The translations under genes were made by a program, and so were the position numbers. A stretch of DNA of 43,239 nucleotides from assembly GCF_030756675.1 (NCBI RefSeq), contig NZ_JAVBXD010000039.1:1-43239 (forward strand). Reading direction: 5' to 3'. Below are positions 1 through 6,830 of this stretch, in pieces. Below the pieces are notes generated by a model. It had not been told where the DNA came from. It did no database searches and was given only the letters and a program-made list of their open reading frames with translations. This DNA is from Bacillus multifaciens. Its GTDB lineage: Bacteria; Bacillota; Bacilli; Bacillales; Bacillaceae_G. Numbering within the stretch: position 1 is the stretch's first letter; each line of letters opens with the position of its first letter.

Positions 1-1415
1 AACACGTGTATTCCTTAAATAAACGTTATTGTGAAGATGCAGTTTTACAAGCACAAACCATCATTTCCTCTCAAAAAGAACTCCTTCCTGTTTATCTAGA
101 AAATAATCAAAAAAAGTTAGAACAAACCATACAAAAAATAGAAGAATATGAAAGTGGTCGAAAAAGACCAAAAAAAATCACATTAGACGTTTGTTTAAAC
201 GGTTTACGAAAGCGAAAACAAAAATTAGAACAAAAAATTATGATGTATGAAACGCATATTGCAAACGGTACATTACCGCCTGTTATTTTCGGTGGTCGAA
301 AAGCCTTTTATGAACGCATGAAACAAAACATTTCCAATCAAGAATGGAAAGATTTACGGACACGACAATTGTATTCAAGAGGTGATAAAAGTAAAAAAGG
401 AAATTTAAATATGCGGATCACAATTGATGATAACGGCCAAGGTTGGTTAGAAATTGCCAATCCGTTAGGTTTGACTTCAGGAAAAAGAACAAGTCCTCGT
501 ATTGTAGTACCGATTACAATTCCGTATCGTTATTACAAGGAAATCACAGATGTCGTCATGGGTACACAAACAGGTATGAATCCAAAAGGAAAACCAATGA
601 TTGACCATCAAACATATAGTGTAGAATTACTTCGTAAAAAAGGTGAATTCTATGTAAACATTACATTTGAGGAAACGGAAATAGGTCGTATGTTAGACTT
701 CAAAGAAGTCCCAATATCTGATTTGATTGCAGGGATCGATGTCAATCCTGATCGTATAGCTGTTAGTTTATGCACGAAGCAAGGGAATTTCAAAGGATCA
801 AAAATCTTTTATTTACACAATCTAGATACGTTTTCTACGGATAAACGAGCTACTGTAATCGGGCAAATGACACAACAAATCAAAGATTGGTTATTTTCTC
901 AACATGTTGGCGGCATTGTGCTAGAAGATTTACATTTTCAACAATCCCATGATACAGACAAATACAGTAATCGCAAATTTCATCAGTTTACTTACAAGAA
1001 GATGTTAAGTAGTTTAATCAGAATGGGGCTTCGCAATGGATTTTCCGTCAAAACGGTGAACCCTGCTTATACAAGCGTGATTGGAAAACTAAAATATAGT
1101 AAAAAGTATGGGATTAGCGTTCATGAAACGGCTGCGTTTACGATTGCACGTCGTGGACTCGGACTACAAGAAAAACTACCAAAAGAAATGATTTCTTTGT
1201 TACAAAACCAAATCTCAACGAAACTTCGTATTCTTATTGCTTCATTGGAAGAAAGCAATAAGAATACAAAAAAGGTATATAAGAAATGGTTACAAACCAT
1301 CGCAACATGGAAAGACCATCACAACTGGAAATTATGGAGTATCCTTCATAAAACAGTGTATATGAGTAATCAACAAATTTTATTTCAAATCAAGAAGGGA
1401 GGGAATCTGGTTTAA
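1..1415 (+). CDS. tnpB: TnpB-type RNA-guided nuclease (IS200/IS605 or IStron accessory protein), 5' end outside window
   Basis: Open reading runs from the window edge; the first in-frame GTG is at base 6, but family members normally have about 60 more N-terminal residues, so the true start is probably upstream. Numbering from base 6, a RuvC-like nuclease core is visible: RuvC-I GIDVNPDRIAVSL with D245, RuvC-II GGIVLEDLHF with E307, and a RuvC-III-like segment VHETAAFTIARRGLG where the usual Asp is replaced by H373. The CxxC zinc-ribbon pair that normally lies between RuvC-II and RuvC-III is absent. The N-terminal part is basic and helical, consistent with RNA binding. Known TnpB proteins cut DNA guided by an RNA made from the element's 3' end; the segment right after the stop is a good candidate for that RNA. 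Family assignment is confident; activity is not established. Confidence 0.88.
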   Translation, partial: HVYSLNKRYCEDAVLQAQTIISSQKELLPVYLENNQKKLEQTIQKIEEYESGRKRPKKITLDVCLNGLRKRKQKLEQKIMMYETHIANGTLPPVIFGGRKAFYERMKQNISNQEWKDLRTRQLYSRGDKSKKGNLNMRITIDDNGQGWLEIANPLGLTSGKRTSPRIVVPITIPYRYYKEITDVVMGTQTGMNPKGKPMIDHQTYSVELLRKKGEFYVNITFEETEIGRMLDFKEVPISDLIAGIDVNPDRIAVSLCTKQGNFKGSKIFYLHNLDTFSTDKRATVIGQMTQQIKDWLFSQHVGGIVLEDLHFQQSHDTDKYSNRKFHQFTYKKMLSSLIRMGLRNGFSVKTVNPAYTSVIGKLKYSKKYGISVHETAAFTIARRGLGLQEKLPKEMISLLQNQISTKLRILIASLEESNKNTKKVYKKWLQTIATWKDHHNWKLWSILHKTVYMSNQQILFQIKKGGNLV

Positions 1416-1630
1416 AACTTATATCCCTTTGCGTATAGTTGACTTGGATGAATGATTATGCGCAAAACAAGACCGTTCCTAACAGGAACCTGCCGTTATT
1501 CTTTCACAGTAGGTGAATGAGAAGGTGATAGCCTTGCGGACAGGAAAAAGGTGAGATTCCTTTTCGGTAGTTGGCTTTTGTCTTGGTTCTCCAACGTTTT
1601 GATAGATTTTTATAAGTTTTTTAAACCAGG
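1404..1630 (+). ncRNA. Candidate omega/guide-scaffold RNA or intron 3' domain downstream of tnpB
   Basis: This non-coding stretch starts at the tnpB stop codon and is closed by an inverted repeat: CTGGTTTAAAACTTAT at 1407-1422 pairs with 1612-1629 apart from two extra bases. Inside are several hairpins: TTTGCG with CGCAAA, GTTCC-TAACA-GGAAC, TTTCAC-agtag-GTGAA, and AAAAGG with CCTTTT. TnpB elements are known to make a guide RNA from this position. In IStrons (group I intron-IS605 chimeras known in B. cereus and C. difficile) the same region also forms the intron 3' end; the 5' half needed to decide lies outside the window. Confidence 0.6.
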
Positions 1631-1640
1631 TAGAAAATAG

Positions 1641-1836
1641 AGGGGAATTGGCATTTTTTTCTTAGATATGATTTCACCAGCCGGGCATGTTCGAACAACA
1701 CCACTAGCTGATATTTATCGAAACTCCCCCATTTTCCAAGACTTGCGTAATCCAGACAAGTATAAAGGAAAGTGTGGGGTTTGTGAGTTTCGATATGTTT
1801 GCGGAGGATTTCGTTCCAGAGCTTTTGCCATGACAG
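1641..1836 (+). pseudogene. C-terminal remnant of a radical SAM/SPASM-domain protein
   Basis: The translation contains AGHVRTTPLADIYRNSPIF and GKCGVCEFRYVCGG, the C-terminal SPASM-type iron-sulfur cysteine region of Bacillus radical SAM enzymes of the NirJ/MoaA-like group. The N-terminal part with the CxxxCxxC cluster is missing, apparently cut off by the upstream tnpB element. After RSRAFAMT the reading leaves the family and runs into inverted nrdD sequence, so the last residues are not authentic. Not functional in this form. The exact enzyme is unknown. Confidence 0.75.
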
Positions 1837-2206
1837 CCATTACAAAGCGCATGAAACGGTCCTTCTAAACGAACTTTATCAAGCGCTTGAATAGGATAAT
1901 AAACCGGGTTGTGGAATGAATTTGTGTAATAGTTATGATTTGTTACACCACTAATTGTTCCAAATTCAGCTCGATCTTTTTTTTATAAACTTTCCTGATA
2001 ATCCTTCTGCAGAGGTTGCGACTAATGAAAAATTCAACTGATATTCTTCCGTTGCTTGATCCATCTTTCTTCTCATAAAGGCAACAATTTTATTCCCGAG
2101 ATTCCACGAATTTTCATCTTCTCCATGAATATTAGCCATAACACGGGTACGACAGCCCATATAGCACACTTTACTTTCAGGGCGCCCATCATAATGCAGT
2201 GATTTC
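1834..2206 (-). pseudogene. nrdD: Internal fragment of anaerobic ribonucleoside-triphosphate reductase, frameshifted
   Basis: Read on the minus strand, KSLHYDGRPESKVCYMGCR, then NLGNKIVAFMRRKMDQATEE and AEGLSGKFIKK, match class III ribonucleotide reductase. After an A8 run (T8 on the plus strand near 1977-1984) the zero frame stops within four codons, but removing one A restores DRAEFGTISGVTN, NPVYYPIQALDKV and EGPFHALCNG. Both ends are abrupt: an in-frame TGA lies just upstream, and downstream the sequence fuses to the radical SAM remnant. It is an internal piece of a gene of about 600-700 codons, without the C-terminal glycyl-radical site. NrdD makes dNTPs without oxygen; an intact copy would have to lie elsewhere. 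Confidence 0.8.
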
Positions 2207-2208
2207 AC

Positions 2209-2359
2209 TCACAGTATCCTTCCTCAATATAGTTTATCCTTAATAAAAAGCTTATCCCTAGTAATACTCCCGCCTCAAAATGAAGCGAAAGCAAAGAAGT
2301 TAGGTGGAGGATGAAGAAAATCCTAACTGATAAAAGTGTTACTTTATTCTATATAGATA
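2209..2359. other. Gap between gene remnants, nothing identifiable
   Basis: This gap has no recognisable gene. GGTGGAGG at 2303-2310 followed by ATGAAGAAA at 2311 looks like a ribosome-binding site and start, but the frame closes after about 30 codons (MKKILTDKSVTLFYIDIVLK and a short tail). It may be another gene remnant. Confidence 0.3.
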
Positions 2360-2703
2360 TTGTTCTCAAGCTCTTTGTTTCATTCGGTAGCAAAGTATGT
2401 TAAAAAACTATTGGAAATATCATTTTTATATTTTATGGGAAGTACGTTTTATGTGAAGACGATGATTCGTGAGAAAAAGAATCCAACGTATCGCTTTGTT
2501 TCATGGGGGTATCATTCTTTACTTGTGATTGTGACTTTAATTGTATCACCGTGGTTTACCATTGCCTTTATACCAAGTTTGATACGATCTATATTACTTT
2601 ATGGTAGAAATATTTCGATTCTAAAAGTGGGTATTTTAGAGAGTATAAATTCTATTTACTTCTTTGTTTCAGTAGTATTATTAGCCAGAGCATTACTGTA
2701 ATA
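2360..2703 (+). pseudogene. ywiC: C-terminal half of a YwiC-like membrane protein
   Basis: The readable part, from about LLEISFLYFMGSTFYVKTMI to VVLLARALL, matches the C-terminal half of the YwiC-like family (multi-pass membrane proteins of about 240 residues found near fnr/nar genes in Bacillus). At 113 codons the N-terminal half is missing, and there is no ribosome-binding site before the nominal start. Three hydrophobic segments remain. Probably a decayed gene; a shortened functional membrane protein is unlikely. Its role even when intact is unknown. Repeat copy A begins directly after its stop. Confidence 0.65.
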
Positions 2704-2705
2704 AT

Positions 2706-2903
2706 TATATGAATTCATTTTGATTTTCCGACATATAGATTGCTGCTATGCAGAAAAAAAGGAGCTTCCACTCGCTTTCTCCCTTTGTTTTCACTTCGCA
2801 TGTGGCAGGAAAAGGCACTGACCGCTTCTATGCATGGACAGATGCTCTCGCCCACCTATAAAAAGATGGTTTTATGTCGGTTTTTTAATTCGTATTTATA
2901 TAT
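2706..2903 (-). repeat. bcr1-like repeat, copy A (inverted)
   Basis: This is the reverse complement of the interspersed repeat. In its own orientation it reads a GACATAAAACC-type head, GCGAGAGCATCTG, TGCATAGAAGCGGTCAG, TTTTCCTGCCACATGCGAAG, an AAAACAAAGGGAGAAAGCGAG block and a tail ending in TATGTCGGAAAATCAAAATG. It fills most of the 350-bp gap before the methyltransferase gene. Confidence 0.85.
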
Positions 2904-3050
2904 TACAGTAAGTTTGTGAGTGTTTAGTAATATTTTGATAAGGAAACTAACTCAAATAGTTTCTTTACATTTCATAAATATTATCCTGCTATTTGCGGGT
3001 AGTAATTGATTATGATTTGAATGCTAGATCCTGAAAGGACTGTATAAATA

Positions 3051-3758
3051 ATGATTTTCTATCAAACGTTAACGCCATATTATGATGAAATTTTTCCTGC
3101 AAATGAGAAACAAATAAATTTTATAGTCTCTTATTTACAAAAAGGTAGCTCTATACTGGATGTGGGCGCAGGAACAGGTAATGTAGCCCAAGCACTAGTT
3201 GAAAAGGGGTTTACTGTTACTGCGATGGAACCAGAGGAGACGCTAGCTGCAAAAATTCGGGAGAAAGCTGCAGTTTACGAAGGGATATTTAGTGTAAATA
3301 CATTTGGAATGCAACAAATTGAAAATGTGCCTGGAGTATTTGATGGTATTTATTGTATTGGAAATACACTTGTTCATTTGGATAATTCGAAAGAAATCTT
3401 TAATTTTATCTGTGGATCTTATGAAAAATTAAAAGCAAACGGAAAACTAATTATTCAAATTGTAAATTATGAAAAAGTATTAGGTGAAAATAATTTCAAA
3501 TTTCCGGTACTGGAAAAGAAACATTTCTCGTTTAAGCGTAATTATACGATAGAAGGAGAAAAAGTGTTATTTACTGCAACATTGAATGTGGATGATAAAG
3601 AACTATCAAATAGTATTCCGTTATATCCTATTACGAAAAAACAACTATTGTCTATGTTAAAAGAATGTGGTTTTCGTACTGTAGAAACTTTCGGTAATTT
3701 TAAAAAAGAAGTGTATTTACCGAATGGGCCAGCTTTCGTTCTTGTAGCTACAAAATAA
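3051..3758 (+). CDS. Class I SAM-dependent methyltransferase
   Basis: The 235-residue protein carries the SAM-binding glycine loop ILDVGAGTGNVAQAL (residues 35-49), followed by an acidic strand end (AMEPEE) and a GVFDGIYCIGNTLVHL segment, the usual order of motifs I-III in a Rossmann-fold methyltransferase. The substrate cannot be read from the sequence; similar proteins act on small molecules. The ATG follows a GAAAGGA ribosome-binding site about 14 bases upstream. It is monocistronic: repeat copy A lies upstream and a strong hairpin terminator downstream. No functional link to the neighbouring flavodiiron operon is visible. Confidence 0.85.
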   Translation: MIFYQTLTPYYDEIFPANEKQINFIVSYLQKGSSILDVGAGTGNVAQALVEKGFTVTAMEPEETLAAKIREKAAVYEGIFSVNTFGMQQIENVPGVFDGIYCIGNTLVHLDNSKEIFNFICGSYEKLKANGKLIIQIVNYEKVLGENNFKFPVLEKKHFSFKRNYTIEGEKVLFTATLNVDDKELSNSIPLYPITKKQLLSMLKECGFRTVETFGNFKKEVYLPNGPAFVLVATK

Positions 3759-3770
3759 ATATGTAATAAA

Positions 3771-3818
3771 AAATACTTTAGTAAAGAAAAATTTTCATTT
3801 ACTAAAGTATTTTTTTTA
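3771..3818. terminator. Rho-independent terminator
   Basis: A perfect 15-bp stem (AAATACTTTAGTAAA at 3771-3785 with its complement at 3798-3812) is followed by a run of T. It ends the methyltransferase transcript and insulates the next operon. Confidence 0.9.
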
Positions 3819-3833
3819 TTTGTTTTTCCAAAA

Positions 3834-3849
3834 TGTGATTCAAGTCCTC
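3834..3849 (+). promoter_or_regulatory. Candidate Fnr box before the flavodiiron operon
   Basis: TGTGA-TTCAAG-TCCTC agrees fully with the left half and partly with the right half of the Bacillus Fnr/CRP-type consensus TGTGA-N6-TCACA/T. Its centre (3841.5) lies 41.5 bases upstream of the start point predicted from the TATAAT at 3871-3876, the class II activator position. No good -35 hexamer is visible, as expected for an activator-dependent promoter. Confidence 0.6.
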
Positions 3850-3870
3850 TTTTTATCTTAGGAAAATTTT

Positions 3871-3876
3871 TATAAT
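3871..3876 (+). promoter_or_regulatory. -10 box of the flavodiiron operon promoter
   Basis: TATAAT at 3871-3876 predicts transcription from about 3883 with a 37-base leader carrying AGGAGG at 3903-3908. A start codon at TTG 3881 would fall before this transcription start, which supports the ATG at 3920. Confidence 0.6.
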
Positions 3877-3919
3877 AAATTTGTTGTTAAGAGATAGCAA
3901 TCAGGAGGAATTAAAAAAT

Positions 3920-5155
3920 ATGAATAGAGAAATTAAGCTAACTGAAGATATATATTGGGTAGGGAAAATTGATGATAGGGAAGTTCCGTTTCATCGTTTA
4001 ATCTTAGGAAAAGGAACAACTTATAATGCGTATCTTCTAAAAACTGAAAAACCGACAGTGATTGATACAGTTGACATAGAGTTTGGAAGAGAATTTGTAG
4101 AATATTTAAGTGAATTCATTGGTCCACAAGAAATTCAATATATCGTAATAAACCATACAGAACCTGATCATTCAGGTGGACTGGCAGCATTAGCATCAAG
4201 AGCTACAAACGCTACAATCGTATGTACAGAAATTGCAGTACCTGAGTTGCAGGAAATGTATAAATTGCATCATAGAAACTTTTTAGTTGTAAAAGATGGA
4301 GACACATTAGATATTGGTGGGAAAACGTTGAAATTTAAAGAAACTCCATATCTTCATACAGAAGAAACAATGATCACATATTGCATAGAGGATAAAATTT
4401 TATTCCCATGTGATATTTTCAGTACACATGTAGCGAATTATGAATTCTTTAACGATGAAGCGAATGAAGATATTACGGAAGATTTCATAGGCTACTATAA
4501 TGCGATTATTCACCCGCATAGAAGATATGTCAGAACGTTAATGGAAGCATTGAAAGACTTAGATGTTCAAATGATTGCTCCGTCTCATGGGTACATTTTA
4601 CGCCAAGATGTCCAAAAATATATCGATTTATATGCAGAAATGAGTAAAGATACAACACAAGGAAAAAAGGTAACCATTGTATATACAACCATTAAAAATA
4701 ACACGAAAAAAATCGCGAGTATCATTAAAGAAACATTCGAGGCAGATAATATTAAAGTAACAGTATTTAATGCTGATAAATCGGATAAAGCTGAAATTCT
4801 AGAAAGTATTCAAGACGCAGATGCAGTCTTCGTCGGATCTTCAACTAAATACGCAGATATGATTGGAAACTTAGAAGAAATTTTAATAGAAATGAAGGGA
4901 ATGAACTTAGAAGGGAAAATAGCAGCTGCATTCGGATCATACGGTTGGAGTGGTGAAGCAATTGAGGTAGTACAAGATTACCTAAATGAAACAAACATGA
5001 ATGTACAAAGTACATCAAATGTTATTAAGTCTACAGGTATGACTCATGTTGAATTTCCTATTCGTATAAGATTCTCTCCAAAGAATGAAGAAAAAACACA
5101 ACAAATCAAACATGCAACAACATTTGTTACGGATTTATTACTAAGCTCTATTTAA
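3920..5155 (+). CDS. Flavodiiron protein (NO/O2 reductase, NorV/FprA type)
   Basis: The 411-residue protein has an N-terminal metallo-beta-lactamase-like domain with every diiron ligand in place: H79, E81, D83 and H84 in NHTEPDHSGG, H146 (YLHTEE), D165 (PCDIFSTH) and H223 (APSHGY). The C-terminal flavodoxin domain starts near residue 252 (VTIVYTTIKNNTKKIA, the FMN phosphate loop). These enzymes reduce NO to N2O and/or O2 to water in the cytoplasm, drawing electrons from a rubredoxin. Unlike E. coli NorV there is no fused rubredoxin; a separate one is encoded two genes downstream. The start was chosen for AGGAGG at the proper spacing. First gene of a three-gene operon, probably Fnr-activated. 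Confidence 0.93.
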   Translation: MNREIKLTEDIYWVGKIDDREVPFHRLILGKGTTYNAYLLKTEKPTVIDTVDIEFGREFVEYLSEFIGPQEIQYIVINHTEPDHSGGLAALASRATNATIVCTEIAVPELQEMYKLHHRNFLVVKDGDTLDIGGKTLKFKETPYLHTEETMITYCIEDKILFPCDIFSTHVANYEFFNDEANEDITEDFIGYYNAIIHPHRRYVRTLMEALKDLDVQMIAPSHGYILRQDVQKYIDLYAEMSKDTTQGKKVTIVYTTIKNNTKKIASIIKETFEADNIKVTVFNADKSDKAEILESIQDADAVFVGSSTKYADMIGNLEEILIEMKGMNLEGKIAAAFGSYGWSGEAIEVVQDYLNETNMNVQSTSNVIKSTGMTHVEFPIRIRFSPKNEEKTQQIKHATTFVTDLLLSSI

Positions 5156-5176
5156 TAGAAAAACGTAGGTGAAAAT

Positions 5177-6397
5177 ATGGAAAAGAATTTTGTAATTATC
5201 GGAAGTGGAGTAGCCGCTGTAAATGCTGCAAAGACAATTAGAGATCATGACAAGGATTCAAATATATTCATTTTTGGTGAAGAATCATCTTTACCCTATA
5301 ACAGAATTAAACTATCAAAAGAGCTATATTCAGATCTACACAGTGAAAAAGTTTTAATTAAAAAAGAAAAATGGTACCAAAACAATAATATATCGGTTTT
5401 CACAAATACAAAGGTAGTAAAAATTGATACAGAGCAGCAATATATTGTTACATCAAATTATAAAAAAATTTTGTATTACAAATTATTAATTTGCACGGGT
5501 GCAAATAATAGACGGCTACCAGTAGATGGTATAAATAAAAAAAATGTCTTTACTATTAGAGACATGCAGGAAGCGGATAACTTTAAAGCATGTTTAGAAG
5601 ATAAAAAGCATGTTGTAAACATTGGTGGAGGCGTACAAGGATTAGAAACAGCTTGGTCTATGATGAAAGCTGGTAAACAAGTATCCATTGTAGAAGTTGC
5701 CGCTACACTAATGGGAAGACAATTAGATGAAAAAGTTTCTCTTCTATTAAAACAAAAAATTGAAAGTGCCGGAGTAAAAGTATATGTAAATACGACTATT
5801 GATTCTATTCTTGGAGAAGAAGTAGTAACTGGAATGAAAGTGAATGGTGAACAACGAATAGATTGTGACAGTGTTGTTTATTCAATTGGGGTCACTCCTA
5901 ACATTTCTTTAGTAAACAATACTCCTATTCATGTAAATAGAGGTATTGTTGTCAATGAGAAGATGGAAACGAATGTGGAATCTGTATATGCTGCTGGGGA
6001 TGTAGCAGAAGTAAACGGTGAAATTGGCGGACTATGGGGACGAGCAATGGATCAAGGGAAAATTGCAGGAAGTAATATGGTTTCTGATCCTGCAATTTAT
6101 AAGAAGGCAATTCCAACTACTATCTTTAATGCGTTCGATGTATCTTTATTCTCAATTGGATTCGTTGATGAAAAACAATGTGATACAACTATCGTTGAAG
6201 AAGATGGTAAAGAGAAGTATACAAGGTTATTTATCAAAGATAATAAAATGGTAGGTGTCATCTCATTAGAAGGAGTTGCTGCATCTATCCCTTACAAGTC
6301 TGCTATTGAAAAGCAGGTATTATTAGAAGAGATTGATATGAAAAATACGAATGTAAGTGAAATAATGAGCAAGGTAAAAGAGAAACTGAAATCTTAA
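5177..6397 (+). CDS. FAD/NAD(P)-dependent oxidoreductase, rubredoxin/NorW-type reductase
   Basis: The 406-residue protein has two nucleotide-binding folds: FAD-binding IIGSGVAAVNAA (residues 7-18) and NAD(P)-binding NIGGGVQGLETAW near residue 150, plus the C-terminal FAD motif VYAAGDVAE. YNRIKLSKEL near residue 39 is typical of nitrite reductase/NorW/rubredoxin reductase relatives. It most likely passes NAD(P)H electrons to the rubredoxin encoded next, which reduces the flavodiiron protein. The gene begins 21 bases after the flavodiiron stop and ends 26 bases before rubredoxin. The redox partner is inferred from context. Confidence 0.9.
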   Translation: MEKNFVIIGSGVAAVNAAKTIRDHDKDSNIFIFGEESSLPYNRIKLSKELYSDLHSEKVLIKKEKWYQNNNISVFTNTKVVKIDTEQQYIVTSNYKKILYYKLLICTGANNRRLPVDGINKKNVFTIRDMQEADNFKACLEDKKHVVNIGGGVQGLETAWSMMKAGKQVSIVEVAATLMGRQLDEKVSLLLKQKIESAGVKVYVNTTIDSILGEEVVTGMKVNGEQRIDCDSVVYSIGVTPNISLVNNTPIHVNRGIVVNEKMETNVESVYAAGDVAEVNGEIGGLWGRAMDQGKIAGSNMVSDPAIYKKAIPTTIFNAFDVSLFSIGFVDEKQCDTTIVEEDGKEKYTRLFIKDNKMVGVISLEGVAASIPYKSAIEKQVLLEEIDMKNTNVSEIMSKVKEKLKS

Positions 6398-6423
6398 TAT
6401 AATAATAGAAAGAGGGCATTATA

Positions 6424-6588
6424 ATGAAAAAATATATTTGCTTACCATGCGGCTATATTTATGATCCAGAAGTTGGAGATCCGGATGAAGATATAGAACC
6501 AGGAACAAGTTTTGAAGATTTACCAGAAGATTGGGTGTGTCCAGTATGTGGAGAAGATACTGAACATTTTGCACCGGTAGAGGAATAG
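6424..6588 (+). CDS. Rubredoxin
   Basis: This 54-residue ORF begins [20 protein letters not shown]. It carries both iron-binding pairs, C6-x2-C9-G-Y and C39-P-x-C42-G, and the family's central [15 protein letters not shown] segment, giving an FeS4 one-electron carrier of standard length. AGAGGGC lies just before the ATG. It is the last gene of the flavodiiron operon and probably the direct electron donor to that enzyme. A terminator hairpin follows within 10 bases. Confidence 0.95.
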   Translation: MKKYICLPCGYIYDPEVGDPDEDIEPGTSFEDLPEDWVCPVCGEDTEHFAPVEE

Positions 6589-6596
6589 CAAAAGAA

Positions 6597-6637
6597 AAAG
6601 TAACGAGAAGATTATATAATTTCTCGTTACTTTTTTA
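6597..6637. terminator. Rho-independent terminator of the flavodiiron operon
   Basis: A 13-bp stem (AAAGTAACGAGAA at 6597-6609 with its complement at 6621-6633) is followed by T residues. Confidence 0.9.
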
Positions 6638-6656
6638 TATGAAAAGAATTTTTTGA

Positions 6657-6672
6657 TGTGATTTGGGTCACT
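6657..6672 (+). promoter_or_regulatory. Fnr box before the Crp/Fnr regulator gene
   Basis: TGTGA-TTTGGG-TCACT is an exact match to the TGTGA-N6-TCACT consensus known for Bacillus Fnr. Its centre (6664.5) is 41.5 bases from the start predicted by TATAAT at 6694-6699, the same geometry as at the flavodiiron operon. Confidence 0.75.
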
Positions 6673-6693
6673 GGTTTCGCTTTTAGGAAGAGA

Positions 6694-6699
6694 TATAAT
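6694..6699 (+). promoter_or_regulatory. -10 box of the regulator promoter
   Basis: TATAAT places the transcription start near 6706 and gives an unusually long leader of about 125 bases. The leader contains a tiny frame (ATGAAAAGACACTGA, four codons) and an AT-rich TATAATATATG stretch near 6800 that could be a second -10. Confidence 0.6.
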
Positions 6700-6830
6700 A
6701 ATTTAGGTATCATAAGGATACTTTATTACGTATTAATGCCCATAAAAGCCTGATTGGTGAGGGCTAATAATGAAAAGACACTGATTAAAATTTCATTTTA
6801 TATAATATATGTAAAGTTAGGTGAGGTAAT

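Noticed and set aside
1-1415. A link to TnpB-derived repressors (TldR) that are known to control flagellin genes
   Set aside because: The tnpB gene is more than 40 kb from the flagellin gene in this window, two of three RuvC acidic residues are intact, and no guide matching a flagellin promoter could be identified.
1966-2208. An 80-codon minus-strand frame as an independent gene
   Set aside because: It is the front part of the nrdD fragment, ended by the A8 frameshift.
2273-2314. A C-terminal coding remnant (PQNEAKAKKLGGG-stop)
   Set aside because: The frame has no recognisable family and no start; too short to support.
3881-3919. TTG at 3881 as the flavodiiron start
   Set aside because: It lies just before the predicted transcription start and has no ribosome-binding site; ATG at 3920 has AGGAGG and gives family-standard numbering of the iron ligands.
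6706-6830. A riboswitch in the long leader of the Crp/Fnr gene
   Set aside because: Only a weak AGCC/GGGCT pairing and no known riboswitch core could be seen.
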